Positions 1 through 13,899 are shown, counted from the stretch's first letter. The stretch is 64,000 nucleotides of DNA from Fulvia fulva (GCF_020509005.1 NC_063022.1:2914001-2978000); one strand, 5' to 3'. The notes: generated from the sequence alone by a model not told the origin. A program made the numbers and translations.

Positions 1-916
1 TCGAAAGTGTTGCTACCGTAGAGCATGGGGGTTGCTTCGGCTTGTACTTGGCGGCAAGTGAGGAGGATGTTTGGAGTCAGGCTGGGTTCAATCCAATGTG
101 CCGAGTAGCAGCGCCCCAACTGACATGTGAAGCCGTGGGTGGCTGTGCCATATACGTTCGGGTTGCTGTTGTGTCTGAGCTTGAGACACTGCTCGGCGAT
201 AAGTGCTGGCTCATAGACTCGGTTTCTGAGCTCAGCACTCAGGTCGAGGAAACCCACTCGCTTGCTTTGCGGCGCCATTCTGTTGGCCTAATCAGCGCGG
301 ACTCTCAACGACGGAAAAGGATTGGCTCACTAGTAGTCGAAGTGCAGACTCGGCGGTTTTAATGACTCGGTGTCTCTTGAGTGCTGCCGTGATGTTCTGA
401 TGAGGTGCAAGAAGACTCTTGAAAAGGACTTCTAAGCTTGAGCCAAGCGCGTGCACGGACACCACCATCACATGCCTGAGCCGATGACGAACATACATGC
501 GCATGCGAAAACGTTCACCAAAGATGCAGTTATCCTGATACGTATCAGTTTTGGGTGAAACTGTTATCTCTTTCAGGGGCTTTCCAACCGCTCGGTCGAG
601 CATATCTCGCCTTGCACAGAACCCTTTGTTGTCCCTTGGGTTATAGTAGACAGGTCTGCATTTCCTCTGAAGCTTGCAGCCACGCTCACGGCCTCATTAC
701 TATCTATATACTTACTCTGTTCAGCTTACCGGCTGGAATTGCTTCTCATCCACCCCGGATCAGGGATTAGGCAGACTAGTGTGGGTCACATGCCAATCCG
801 ATGTCGAGTACGTGCGCTAATGCTTGCTAGTTGCATGGCTCACCTTTGAACCCGGTTTTTGACTTCACTTTCGATCCTTGAGTTATACACAACAACAGAC
901 ATAGACATCAAACACA
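1..916. other. 5' flanking region, no convincing gene
   Basis: The base composition is normal, with CpA and TpG present, so this stretch has not been RIP-mutated. Short open frames occur on both strands, but none has fungal-looking codon bias or a recognisable motif. The last 150 bases, rich in CA and AC tracts just before position 917, look like the promoter and leader of the F-box-like fragment that follows. Confidence 0.4.
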
Positions 917-1147
917 ATGTCGGCCTGCTCTCGCGTCCTCGCGATCCCTGAGCTTCTCGAATCAATTCTGCTCAACCTCACGCCAAAGCAAGTCCTCCTC
1001 TCCGAAGCAGTACACCCGGCCTTTCGCGACACTATCGTCGGATCAGTCAAGCTTCAACGCTACCTATTTTTCCAGCAATCAACCACATTATCAGCAACAG
1101 GTCATCTGAACCTACCTCCCAAGTCAGGTGTTCGCTCCACCACGTGA
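917..1147 (+). pseudogene. F-box-like protein, truncated N-terminal fragment
   Basis: This frame begins with an ATG in a good context (ACACAATGT) and encodes 76 residues. Residues 8-50 resemble the F-box-like N-terminus common in Dothideomycete proteins: a PELLESILLNL helix, an LLSEAVHPAFRD segment and a final KLQRYLFF motif. Intact relatives usually continue for 100-300 residues with a degenerate C-terminal part. Here the frame stops after an unrelated tail, and the RIP-mutated transposon island begins about 40 bases later. The simplest reading is that transposon insertion and RIP removed the 3' part. If intact, such proteins would be adaptors of SCF ubiquitin ligases, but this fragment is unlikely to work. 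A short genuine protein cannot be excluded. Confidence 0.55.
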
Positions 1148-2310
1148 CCGAAGCAAGCTTCTTGGCGGAGCGCCTGAGCCCGTTCTGTGCACTTTGGTTA
1201 TTATCAACACCCTATAGAATTAAAGATAGATTCATATCGTAACAACCAACACCCGTATAACCTTATAACCTAAGAGTTGTACCTCGGGAACGTAGAGACT
1301 AAGTTAATTATAAAAGAATCTCGTTAGAATATATAGATAGATAGATATTTTATTAAGCTATTATAGTGCCCTCTGGCCGATATAGCTATACTATCTTGTT
1401 TTTGTATATATAGAGGGGCAACTGTGTTAGTAAAACCCCTCCTCTTTTCCGCCTATCTTTCCCCCCTTATTCTCGTCTTAGATTTCCCTTATTAAGGGTA
1501 TACTAGTATTATAGGCCTACCCTAATAACTACCCTATCTATAACCCCTCTAGCTTCCGCCTCTTGTCTATCTACTCCTCCGTCTCGCTAGCTAGGCTAAA
1601 CTACTAGAGGTATCCCTACTATAATATCTACCGAGAGATTTAGTAAATATTACCTTTGTCCCTAAGAATTAACTTATAGTCTCTCCTCTCCGCTTAGTGC
1701 CTCTAATTTCCCCTACTACTCGCCTACTACGGGCATCGTAGTAGTATATGTTCTAGGTTTTACGATAGGTAGCTATACTAGTAGGCTAGGCTTTAGATAT
1801 CTAGTACGCGTCTCCTAAATAGGTAGGCCCTTAATCTAATATATTCGGACCTAATTTGGATCGCTATACTTACTTCGGCCCTTGTTAGGTCTCTATATAG
1901 CTAGTATTTATGTCTCTAGAAGGCTCGGAGTACTATCGGGCCTATTATTTTAGGGGACTTCCTTTTCTAGTCCTACTCCTATAGGTAGCTCGCTATCTAT
2001 TCCGCTAGGCTTTCGGTCTTAGCCTTACTCCCGCCGGCCTAGCGAGCCCTACGCTCCTCCTCTTTTTGTACTAGCTATACGGTACTTGTCTATACGGCCG
2101 TAAAGGTAGTAAGGTTATACTCTTTTTAACTTGTCCTATATCCGGCCCCTCTCCGGTAGCGGCTTTCTATCTTATTCTTTGCCTCTTAGATCGTAGTTTA
2201 TACTAGGTAATCTATCGTCTTTACCGCGTATTAAATTCTTATTCCCCGGATATATTAGCCGACTAGTAGTGTTCCCGTCTCTATTTCTACCGTGCTTATT
2301 AACGTTATCT

Positions 2311-2376
2311 TATATACCCCTAGTATTCTACGTAGGTTACCTACCTATATCCTATTTAGGGGTTGCTCTATCCGTT
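2311..2376 (+). repeat. 66-bp segment repeated in opposite orientation at 13900-13964
   Basis: The segment starts TATATACCCC, runs through CTACGTAGGTTACCTACC and ends TCTATCCGTT. Its reverse complement occurs at 13900-13964 with only a few differences. The flanking sequences are unrelated. The CCCCTA and TAGGGG motifs near its ends hint at a small inverted-repeat element or a terminal piece of a longer transposon. No coding content was seen. Confidence 0.6.
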
Positions 2377-2460
2377 TCGGGATCGGCTTCCCTACGCCTC
2401 CTATACCCTAAATCTATACTCCGTATAATATAACTAGTTTAATAATCGTCTTATATATTA

Positions 2461-3593
2461 ACGTGCTTTACTACCGAGCGGGCTATACTACTAAGCGGGC
2501 TACTTTTACTAAGAACTATACCACTTCCACTTTAATTACGACGGTATCTTAACACGACGACATCCTATAGAATCGTTACTAGGAGGACAATTCCTCTTTA
2601 GATTCTTCGCTATCTAGCGAGTCTACTTAATAGCTACGTACGTTATACCCCGACTTACTATATCGCTTATAGCGTCGTAGCCTTAGTACTAGCTAAACAC
2701 TATCTAGCGACTCTCTACTTACTTCCTACCTCCTAGTATCCTCTAGAGGTATTAATTGCGACGCCTTATCGAAGGTTAGAGACCCTCTAGACTAAATATA
2801 CTTGCGCTTTCGTGCTTTCCGCTATATAAGGGCCTCGTTAGACTTACGTAGCTTACTAATCTCGCTTCGTATAAGAGCTATCTAATACGCTATCTCTCTA
2901 CTCCCTCTCTATTGCCCTATTGAACGACCTTCCTCTTTCTACTACGCTTTTCTAAACCCGTAACGACGCTCTAAGACGTAATAACACCTATTATAAACCC
3001 TATCTCGTCGAAGTTGTAGGTGTCCTAGTTAAGGATACTATACTTCTCCTTTATATTACGTATAAGTAAGAACTACTTCTCGATAACGTCTAGATCTTCT
3101 ATTAGGGCTCGCTAACGATCGTATCTACGTATTATACGAACCTTTAGCTCACGATGCCGCCTAATAAACCTGTCTATCTAATCGAGACTAGCGGGCTTAA
3201 GACCCTTCTCTTATAGTAATAAATCGGCTATTGCTCGTATACTAGCCTTTAATAGCGGGAAACCTCTAAGATCTAGCTCGAGTATATACTCAAGTATCAC
3301 CCTCTCTTCTAGCTCTATAAGCTTCTTCGAATTAGGCTCGTAGTCACCCCGAGGAGGTCGTCTATTTAATCGATACCCTAGTATAGTTCGAGACGCGTCG
3401 TATACCTTTATAGCAAGTCGATTCGTAATTATCGCGTCGCGTTTCGTAGCCTAGACAGCTAAGGTCAGTTTGGCCTCGTTTAAAGACAATATATACTATA
3501 ATAGTAGTTATATAGCTATATCTATAGAAGTGGTATAGTTCTTAGTAAAAGTGGCCCGCTCGGTAGTATAGCCCGCTCGGTAGTAAAGTACGT
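2461..3593 (-). mobile_element. Fot1/pogo-type DNA transposon derivative, copy A
   Basis: This is a 1,133-bp element bounded by inverted repeats of about 65 bp. The left end begins ACGTGCTTTACTACCGAGCG and the right end is its near-perfect reverse complement. TA dinucleotides at 2459-2460 and 3594-3595 match the TA target duplication of the Tc1/mariner superfamily. The terminal repeat contains an internal tandem of the CCGAGCGGGC motif. The interior is an inverted copy of 13992-15124, where the coding strand is +. It encodes RIP-mutated pieces of a CENP-B-type transposase but is too short for a full one, so it is non-autonomous. Confidence 0.85.
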
Positions 3594-4171
3594 TACCCTT
3601 AAGTATATAACTATATACGCTAGGAAGGACAATACGACCGATCGGATTCCTAATTTATCGACGAGGACTATCTATTCGACAGCCCTTATTAAGACGAGTA
3701 ATCTACCTAAGTAGTAGCGACCCGCCTACGCGCTAACGGCGGCGTAATCGTAGTATAAAGAACCCTAAAACTAAGGTTCCGTTCCCCTAAAGGCAGACCC
3801 TAGAGTTACGGGGTTACGGAGGAAAACTACCTAATTAGGAAGCGCGACCCCGAATAGTAGCGAAGGATAGTAACTAACGAGAGCTATAGCCTTACTAACA
3901 TTCTATACTAAGAGCTAAGCCGGGGAACAAACTAAGAAAAAACCTAGGACATAAGCTAAGGCCTACTATATAGAAAGTAGAGGCTAACGACTAATAATAT
4001 AGCGTAGACGACCCTATATACGGAGGCGGAAAACTTACTAGGGGATAAAGAACACCTAGCCCGGACATATAAGAATACTATAGTATAGCTACTAGGAGCG
4101 CTAAAAGCGCTATTATACTAAATCCCGAAGACAATCTAATAAGTAACATAGAAGGCAGCCTAGAGACTAAC

Positions 4172-7100
4172 TATATAGATAGATAAATTTGTCATTCCTA
4201 TATTCTAGGACCCTATCCGGCCTATATAGGTAGATATCTATTATTATATATAAAGGGAAACCCGAATAGGTGAAAACCCTTCCCGCCCCCGACTACTCCT
4301 TATCTAGATTAGCTTTCCCTCTAAACGTACGTAGTATATGTCGCTACCCCGTTAGCCCCCGCTCCTAGCCGGTCTCGTCGCGCTACGTCGTGCCCTCTCT
4401 TCCTATACTACTCCTACTAGGCGGTACTATTCTAGCTAGCCCTTCTCTAGTATCTAGTTCGTAATGCGCCGTAGGTCCTTAGCGTTGTTAAGAAGTGCCC
4501 TAATCGTCCGGTTCCTCGCCTTTACTATCTACTCCCCCCTTCCTAGCGACTACCTCGGATAGACGAGGAGTACGTACCGTACGTTCTAGGAGCGATAGCC
4601 GTAGGGGCAGCTAGTATTTATATATTCTAGAACCTTCCTCTATAATAGGTACCCCTAGAGGCCGATATGTTCGCTTTGTAGTTAGGTTACTATACTACTC
4701 TATACCCTCGTAAGGCGGTAGTAGATAAGCTTCGGGAGGTACTTAACCGCGGATTTCGTAGCTAACTATTCCTTAGGTTATCCCGCTAGCTAAGGGCGTC
4801 CACTATACCCTACACCCTAGTTGTTCTACCTCTCTTTCTATAGTTGCTCTATAAACGACTTCTTACCTTCCTATTATATTACTAGCTATTCGTCCCTTAC
4901 CCGGTAGTTCGGCTTGTTTCCGGGTCGAATACCCTTATAAGCTAGTACTAATTCGCGGGCCCTTACGACTATACTAGCGATGACCTTCTATACTAGGTAC
5001 TGTGCCGACTTGCCTAAGTAGGAGGTCCGTAGTCCCTAGATATATAGGTCGATCGGCGGTATAGCGGTCTCGTACTTAAGTATCCTCGTTAGTATCGACT
5101 TATATACCCCGGTAACCTTCCTTAGACATTAGTTTTAGATCTTCGCTAGCGGCGCGACGAGTCCCTTCGATAGGTAGGCCCTCTCGCCTAAGGACTATAC
5201 TTAGCTACTATAGGTAAGGACTAGCCGTATAATAGCCGTATATAGAAGTCGTAACTACCGGAAGTCCGCCCCCTATATAGACGTAGTAAGCCTCTAGTAT
5301 AATACTATATTCTGTTTAGCTTTCCGTAATATTGCCTATACGTACTTCCTCTACCGTAGCGCCGGGTCTACCTATAGTCCGAGGATCCTAAGCTAATCTA
5401 CCGGGTTAGTCGTATACCCCTATATCTAGATAGAAGCTTATATATTATAGAACCGTGGCCGGCGCGTAAAGTGTATTAGATTGTACTTTTCTAGGGCAAA
5501 CCGAGCCCCGTGCCTCCTAGCCTAGTCCTTATAGATCTTATGCTTCTCTTCTAGTAGCCTATAGTTCTCCTTAGTCGAGGAAGACTACGCTAGGATGTTC
5601 GTATCGTCTACAAAGCCGCTCGTAGCGGTGTTCTAGGATTCTAGGGCTAGGAGCAGCGTCGCTATAAAGAAGAGGAACAGAATAGGTACTAGCGTTAAGC
5701 CTTACGGGATTCTAGTATAGACTACTTGAAATGGGCTTCTGTACTAGCCGACTAGGATCGACGTACTACGGTTTTAGAGGTAGGACCGTACGAAGTTGAC
5801 AAGCTACTTAGGGAGTCCTTTCGACCTTAGGATATAGAGTAGCCGCGGGTATAACACGTAGTCGAAGGCTCCCGATATATCTAGGCTAAGTAAGGAAGCC
5901 ACCTTGTCCCTATTCTTATACTAGATAGCCTTTACCTAAGAGGTAATAAGTTCTATTACGGATAGCGTCGATCGCTATAGGCGCGCACCTATCTAGGTGT
6001 CCGGGAGTAGGGACTGTTCCTCTACCGCCTCGGAGAGTCTCGTTATAACTAGCTTCTTAAGCGCCTTCCTAAGAGTGTTAAGGAGCGTAATTAGGCGGTA
6101 CGACTTCACCTACGTATAGTCTTCCTTCTACGGCTTACGTAGGACTACTGTCGTCGATTGTTTAAAAGCTATCGGGTAGTATCCGGTCTATAGGCAGGCG
6201 TTAAAGATCGCTATAACTACTAGGGCTAGTTGATCTCTACACTTCTTTAGTAGCTCGTTTAGGATCCTATCCGGCCCCGGGGCTTTCTTCGCCGGTAACT
6301 TCCTTAGTATAGCGGCAACTTCTCCCTCGGACACCTCCTATTAGACCGCGATGCTAGGGGCTAGGGGAGTAGAGCTATTTATGTCGCTTAGATTAGCCTC
6401 GACTAGGGGCGGGAAGAACTTGCTAGCTAGTAGACGCGCCTTAGCCTTAGGGTCGCTAACCGGGCTACTAGGCGATTGTAGCGCTAGGATAGAGAAGGAG
6501 GGGCCCTATATAGGGTCCTATCGGGCCCATTTCGCTAGCTTCTACATCCTCTCTAGCTTACCGGCGATTTCTTCTACTATAGCCCTCTAGCCGACTGCTT
6601 TCTCCCTTCGTATTATAGCTTTCTTCTATTAGTATACCTCCCTATATACGTTCTAGGCCTCCTCGCTATAGCTACTCGTCTATACCCGGCGGGCTCTCCT
6701 TACTTCTCTTACTACCGTAGTGCACTCCGGCGTCTAGTATAGTTTAGACTATGTCGTTAGTTAGGTAAGCGGAACGTAAAGTAAGGTCGCTTTTCTTATT
6801 TCGTCCGTTAACCCTTAGACTACCTCGTCTATCTCGTCTTTACTATTATATTGCTACTAAGTAATCTAGACTAGCCTCTCGGAGTTATCGAGGTACGCCT
6901 AGATATTGGCCTAGTAGGCCTTTCCCTAGTTTAGCTTAGGGGTTCTCGCTAGTGTGCGTTATATCTATGTCGTAATAGAGGTCCTAACTAGTATATAGTC
7001 TGACGACGCCTCGAGTTTATGTTCGATCCTATAGTAGGTTACCGTATAGTAGTCGCTATCTAAGATCTAGGAGAGGTCGATCGTGCCTTAGAGTCCCCCT

Positions 7101-8990
7101 CTCTTCTAGGTACCTAGGTCCTTCGGGGTATTAAGGGCAATTACGTTGCTCGCTATCAAGTCGAGTACTTCGTCGGCTATAGGGTACGGCTATATAAGGC
7201 TTTCCTAGGAAGGGTAGTATATATTAAAGTCTCCTACTACGATGTGGCACCCTTGTCTCTTAAGCGTACTATCTAGGTGTCTGTAGACCCCTAGGTCGCG
7301 GCTAGATCTCGAGGCTAGCGATTATATATATATGTTATGTATCTAAGTGCTACCTACGTAGAGGGAGGTAATATCTCCCCCGCCTTCTTCGTCTACGTAG
7401 TACACTACCTCCTAGTCGGATTCTAGTATGTCCTTACTAATATAGAAGTACGTACGGGGTCTACCGTCGCTTCGTAGGCATATCGTATAGCCTAGTAACT
7501 TGTAGGTCGTTAGTCTCTTATAGTACGGGTTAATCTATAGCTCCTAGATTATAAGGACGTAGTAGACGCGCGGGTCCGCCTCGTGTAGGAAATGGTTCTA
7601 GACTATATCCTTACTATAGTTAACGTTATACTAGATAATACTAAGCGTGTCGAGGCTAGTTATCGGTATCGATAATTATTTCCTCTATAGCGTCCTATAT
7701 CGTACTACCTTATACGTCCTAGTCTACGCCTATCGGCTATATACTAAAGGGGAGCCGGGCCTAGTTAGATTCCCTCGCCGTAGCTAGTAGAGCACGTGGC
7801 CTCCCGTACGCCCTAGGTTACGTATCCTTTATATCGTTCTCGGCCCTAGGGCGCTTATACCCGACCGCCGCTAGCTAGTTCTAGTATAGGCTAGCCTTAC
7901 GGTCGCCGTAGAATCTTAGGGCGACGGTTCTATTTGTGATCGCCTTGTTTTTCGCTAGTTTCCGCTATAGGCATTCCGCGCTATACGATAGGTAGTGCCC
8001 CGGACAGTTCGCGTACCGTCTCGTAGTCGATATATAGTCCCTAGACATATAGTCTCCTATATAGTTCGAGTAGGCCTACTTGTTTATATACGTACAGGTT
8101 TGGTGTCTATACTATTAGCATTTGAAGCATTAGAGGACACGAAAGGATAAGGAGTGCTTTTCTACTATCTTAAGGCTATATTACTAGACTAGGCCTTGTT
8201 CTATCGCTAGATCCGCTACTTTCGCGTCTTAAAGCTATACTATTAGCGCCGAGGCCTTCTTACCTTCTAGCCATTTCCTATAGAGCCAAGTCGCCTTCTA
8301 GATTAGAGAGTTAAGAGTGACCGGGTTGGCCTCTTAGAGAGCGCGTAGGTAACCCTAGTTAGTTAGGTCAAACTCCTTAGGTATATCGTAGACTAGGATC
8401 GTAAATTGTTTCGTTAAGACCTTTGCTAATACCGTAACCTTAGATGCCTACTATAGCTGTGCCTCTAGGTGCCTCCTAGTAGTAGTAGAGCTAGTATAGA
8501 TCTATAGAGTGCCGTTAGACTATTAGTTCACTACGACTACCCCTAGTTAGTTAATTTATTAGGCGAGCTCCTTGTTCGATAGCTTCGTAACTTCGGCCTA
8601 GTCTTCCTTTGCTATAATACGGATCGTAACTACATCGTACGTTAGGCGGGGGCCTAGTATCGATGCCGCGACCGATACCTAGCTATAGGGGTGTTGATTC
8701 CGGGTGGCCTTACTAATCGCCTAGGACGTCGTCCTTATTTCTTATTACCCTCGGTGATACGATAGTACAAGCGCCGTACGTAGCTAAGTGATCATTACCT
8801 ATAGAGACCGGTAAGGGAGCTAATCGTTAGTTTCTATACTTTTTACGTCCTCTATAAGTTGCTACTAGTTGTCTTAGGGGGGCTTCACCTATAGGGCCGT
8901 AGGCGCCGTTAGTACCGTAGCCTAGGCTACTATTGCCTAGGAGTTGCCTAATGTAGCTAGGCACCTCCGCGGCGTTTAGAGCTAAAGAAA
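4172..8990 (-). mobile_element. Tad1-like LINE retrotransposon, RIP-mutated, near full length
   Basis: Reading the minus strand, an ORF1-like region (about 8900-7950) keeps a CCHC-type knuckle arrangement. An apurinic-type endonuclease follows, with a VVGDFN motif near 7230-7250, then a reverse transcriptase whose FVDDTN motif survives near 5600, then a C-terminal region ending near 4280. Tad1-family LINEs in fungi have this order. The element is full of stops caused by C-to-T and G-to-A changes and cannot be functional. Its 3' end lies at a GATA-repeat tail near 4172-4180. The 5' end near 8990 is only approximate. A much less mutated 5'-truncated relative lies at 42051-43604. Confidence 0.85.
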
Positions 8991-9149
8991 CAGGGTGAAG
9001 AGAGCTTCAAGCTGTCTAGATTAAATGAGGTAGAACTCCCTTAGTCCTAGGGGCAGTGGCCTACTTTATATATCGTTAGAATAGCCTTAATAAGAGCTTT
9101 CGAATATGTCTTGTTTTGGCGTAGAGATCGATGAAAAAAGCTCCTTAGG

Positions 9150-12100
9150 AGATCTATATCTCCCTCATTTATAATAATAACACCTAGATAAGTAGTCTCG
9201 TATCTAAAGAACTCGTATTTATTAATATCTAACTAGAGCCCGGCGGTATCTAGCTTTCGTAGAACCTTTAGGACATATTAGACATACTCTTCTCTTGTCT
9301 TACTAAAGACAAGTACGTTATTAAGGTAACATAACACGAAGTTATCTAGAAACTCCCTTAGTATATCGTTTATAAATAACTCAAACGTTCCTAGTATATT
9401 ATATAGTCTAAAAGGCATAACTACGTACTCAAACTGCCTATATCTAGTAGTAAAGGACGTTTTCTACTCGTCTCCTACTATAATACGGATACGATTGAAC
9501 GTAGCGATAATATCTAGTTTAGTAAACTATTACGCGCTAGTAATACGATCTAAGGTCTCTTAAAATAGTAGAATCGGGTAGCGACTCTTCGTCGTAAGCG
9601 TATTTAGAGCTCTATAGTCTACGTATACTCGTAGTCCTCTACCCGGCTTTTTGACTATTAGAACAGGTACTACTACTAGTAACACGCTTCTCTAAATAAA
9701 ACCTTTCTTAAGTTGGTCGTCGATCTACTTCTTAATCACCTCGTTCTGTCGTATAGAGAAGGAGTATAGTCTTCGAAATAGTAGTGTCTAACTATTCTTT
9801 AGCTTAATCTTATAGTCTACGCTAGGCCGTCGCGGTAGGACCTTATCTACTTCCTTACGGCTAAATAGCCTAGCCATTTCCCTAAACTCTACTAGTAACA
9901 AAGGGATAGGATCCTAGTCTTTGTCCTTACCGTTTATAAAACGCTAATAGTCGTTAGCTAATATAGTAGAGGCGTTAAGTTACCGCTAGGTATAGTCACC
10001 CCGGGGCTCCTCCTATCTATCTATGTTTTCTTAAGTATTAGTATCTACTAACATCGTCGCGCTACCTCCTAGTACTAGCTTCGCTCTGATACCGAAAGCC
10101 TTTAGTATATACGCGGATAGCAGGTCTCGCGCGACTTACTTATTAGGATTTTCTTTCGGGTTAAACATCTATATTATATATACTTTATAGCCCTTCCTCC
10201 GGCTTATACGCCGAAGTGCTTTTATATTAATAGGCTTAATATCGATCTCCGGCTCAGTCTCGACCTTTAGTTCTTTCTTCGTTCGACGCGCTAGGCGCTT
10301 AAGTGTTTTAACCCGATCGGCGGGTAGTAGCTAGCGGACGTAGTAAGACGGTTCCGGTTTATCGTAGGTATCGACGGTATGTCGTATTACTACCTTCGTC
10401 GTATCCGTCTTCTATACTACTATAGGTTCGTCTTTATACTCTACGTAGGGTTTGGCGTAATTAGATAGAGCTTAAGGTCGCGAACTCTCTAGTACTAGTA
10501 TCTCGGTCTAAAGAACGTGTTACGGAATAATTCTAGGAGACCCTAAATTATAGGAATAAGAGCTAGTACGTGACTGATCCTACCTAAGCGCTTATACTTA
10601 GGGTGATTAGACTGCTTATACTTAGAGTGATCAGACTGCTTATACTTAGACTGATTAGACTAATTACCGAGATCCACGAATCTCCTTTGTATTTAGTAAC
10701 GCTAAGAAACCGCTATAGCTTCGAGGCGTTCAACTTACTGTTCAATATCACTATTTAGAATATACTATAACCTAACCTCTACCTTACTGCTACTTAGTCT
10801 TTACGAGACAAGACAGCTACTACTTTATTACTCTCCCTTAACTTCCTATCGGCCCGAGAACAAACCCGATTGAGCTTAGTCTTCTGATCTTGTGATATTA
10901 TTAGGTTATACTAAACCTAATAGAACGCCTCTTAGTATAATACCCTTATCGTTAAAAGACTATACGTATACTAGTTTAGTTCCGAGTATATAGTTCTGTC
11001 GACAATATAGTATTAATAGGGTTATAGTTCCTAACGTATAGTAGAACGTAGGTTGATACTCGTCGTACTAGGGACGGCCGAGGACTATATCGTATTCTAG
11101 TAATACGTAGTAGCTAGACCTAGTCTCTACGTAGTTACTAATCTGAATCTATCCCGTTGTTCTATAAGTAATACGGTTACTAGTAGGTCGGCTATCTACT
11201 AATATTAGCCCTAACGGATTAGGTAGCTATATTATATTAAATTATTCTTATACGTAAAGTCGATATTAAAGTACGTAGAGTTAGTACTATTATTAAAGAG
11301 GGTTTAAGTAGGGATCTTTCTATTTACTATATATAGTATAACTAGATAAGAAGCTATTACCGGATTGTGTTTATCTATAGAGTAGTTTATAGCTAGTAGG
11401 GAGTATACCGATATACTTAAAACCTTACCTCCCTTAGGAGGCCTATATTTATATTTATACTTTTTCTCGTTTTCTCGTAACTCTAACTCGTACGGTCTAC
11501 TACGTATTACGCTTACGTAGTAGACTAGGCGTTTCCCGCGCCGCCGGTATTATTAGCGTTACTACTATTACTACCGTTACGGCGGTTATTACTTAGGTTA
11601 TAGCCTAGCGTAAATAGGCGGCGGGCGACATCTTAAAGGGGGTACTAGTCGGTATCGACACGGCGGTGACCTTCTTATTTATATTTTAAGTACCGATTCT
11701 AATCGATATATTCCTAGGCGCGAGTAGTATCTAAAGGTTAGATATACTAAAATGTCTAAGGTCGATCAGCCTACTTAGTCTTAGCGTTCGGGTTAGTGTT
11801 ATTACCGCTACTACTCGAAGCCGTATCCTTCTTATCGTCGTTACCCTTAGTAGTCTTCTTATTACCTTAGGTCTTATTACTATTACCGGTCTTACCGTAC
11901 TTAAGGTCGAACGCCTTAAACTTCTCCTCGTAGTTATATAGCGTAGATACGACTTGCTTAAGGGTCATGTTGACTATATCCTCGTTTATAATACGGTTGT
12001 CGTAGCGCGAGTTCAACTTACGGAGTAGGAAGTCCTTCTCGAGTTTCTTTTCCTTCGCGCCGTTATTAAGGTTAACGATATCGGCGTTCTTACGGAAAGA

Positions 12101-13890
12101 TAGGTAGAAGTTACTAAACTTCTCCTTATTACTCTACCACAGACTATTAAGCTTAGTTATAGTATTAGTATAGACATTACGGGTACCGTAGCGCCGGGCT
12201 AGATCTTCTATTATCTTATCTATAGAAGCGTACTAAGTAGTCGTGCCTTCCGTAGACTTGGTAAGACTAGGGATCTTCGAGTCGATATAGGTCTATATAC
12301 CGTTCTTTAACTAGCTCTAGACGTTCTAAAGGGAGTCTCTTATAGTACGGTACTTCGAGGCTTAGAGCTTAGCTTCGATAGTACGCTACTACTCTTAGAA
12401 CTTAATATCGTCGCTCTTTAGGTCGAACTTAGTAGGGGCCTTTAGCTCGTTAGAGGACTTGATACTAGTAGTTATATCGGCGTCGTAAGTCGTATATACG
12501 GAGATAGGGTTGCTATCTAAGTCGGTACTCGGGCGATTCTTCCTACCCTTACGACTACCGTCCTTACGGCTATTCTTACGGCCCTTATTACCGTCGTCCT
12601 CGTCGTCTAATAAGTCCGATAAATCCGGGTCCGACTTCTTCTTATTAGGTTTACCTCTATTTTACCGACGCTCTAGTAACTCTTTAGACTCGGTTTGCTA
12701 AGATAGTAGGTCTTACTTTTCCTTAGACCGGCTACGGTCTATCTCTTGCTTCTTAAGCTTAGTAATACGCTTCTCGGCTACTACGAGCTTAGTCTCGGTC
12801 TCTACTAGCTTACTCTCCGCTACCTTATACTACGTACGATATACCTTCTTTATATCTTTAGCCCTCGTAATCTCGTCTAGGTCGATAACGACAGTGTTAT
12901 CGCGCTTAGCGAGCTCCTCCTTTAGTCGCGTAACCTCCTCTTCTAGGGACTATATAGTCGCCTATTCCGTATCAATTATATTCTCGAGTCGGTCTATCTA
13001 GTCCTTAGTATCTTACGCCTTATAGAGGTTAATACGGTTAGCTATATCGAGCGTAGTATTAAGTTTATACGTACGTCGGTAATCGGACTCGATATTATAG
13101 AGGATCTTATAGATCTACTAGGGGTGGTTATTAACCGTCTTCTTAAACTTGTCTATATTTAACCCGTTTAACGAGTCGAAGGCTTCCTAGAAGTTGTCGA
13201 TAGTAACCTTCCTCTTCCTCGGTACCTTAGTACCCTTATCTTCTATCTTATCCTCGATAAACTCCGCCCTATATAGGTTAGCTAAGTTCAGCTCTATCTC
13301 GACCTCCTCTTCCTTAATCGCCTTAAGTTAGTCGAACACCTTCTTATACTACTTACGGTACTAGTTATTCTCGTCGAGGAGCCTGTTTACGATATCCTCT
13401 TTACGTCCTTAAGTCTATATCGCCGGGTTCGCGCTATCGTTATCGGGTAGATCGGATAGTAGGGTAAAGAAGGATAATCTATTAAGGGACGCGCGATAAA
13501 CGCGTCTATTAGTATTCTCTATACTTACGCCTAGTACGCCGGTACCGGTCTATCTAGCTATTATTACTATATTAGCTATAATCTACTTTAAGGTACGACT
13601 TAGCGAGTACGACACCTAATCTTAGTACTTCCTCGTATACTATCGCGGTTTCTCTATAATCTCGCGAATATAGCTTCTCGTATCTCTCTATACGTTAGTA
13701 ATAATCTATTCGAAGTGTTATAAGTAGGTATAAGTACGTAGTCGGGTAAGGTATAAGTCGAATAGATGTTCTATCTAAGGGAGGCGCGGAGGGCGCGAGA
13801 GTTATATATAGGCGCTAAGCCGCTAGTCGGATTGGTTAGCGGGCGTAAGGTCTAGGTACGTACCCGCGAGTTTAAGTAAATATACGCCGG
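9150..13890 (-). mobile_element. Ty3/gypsy retrotransposon gag-pol remnant, RIP-mutated
   Basis: On the minus strand, about 13.8-11.6 kb translates as a gag-like coiled-coil and capsid region. It includes motifs such as RYGTRN and EKDFLLRKLNSRYD, followed by a zinc-knuckle position. Between about 9.9 and 9.15 kb there is an unmistakable Ty3/gypsy reverse transcriptase: KLDIIATFNRI, RQFEYVVMPF, and a catalytic box now reading YLNNVLVF at about 9308-9337 instead of YLDDILVF. Stops are frequent. The frame is lost at about 9150, so RNase H and integrase are missing. The LINE lies immediately beyond and may have replaced or interrupted them. No intact LTR pair was found. Confidence 0.8.
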
Positions 13891-13899
13891 TACGGTAAT

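Noticed and set aside
12510..12701. Plus-strand Leu/Ser-rich ORF inside the island
   Set aside because: It is antisense to the Ty3/gypsy gag region and is explained as a shadow of it.
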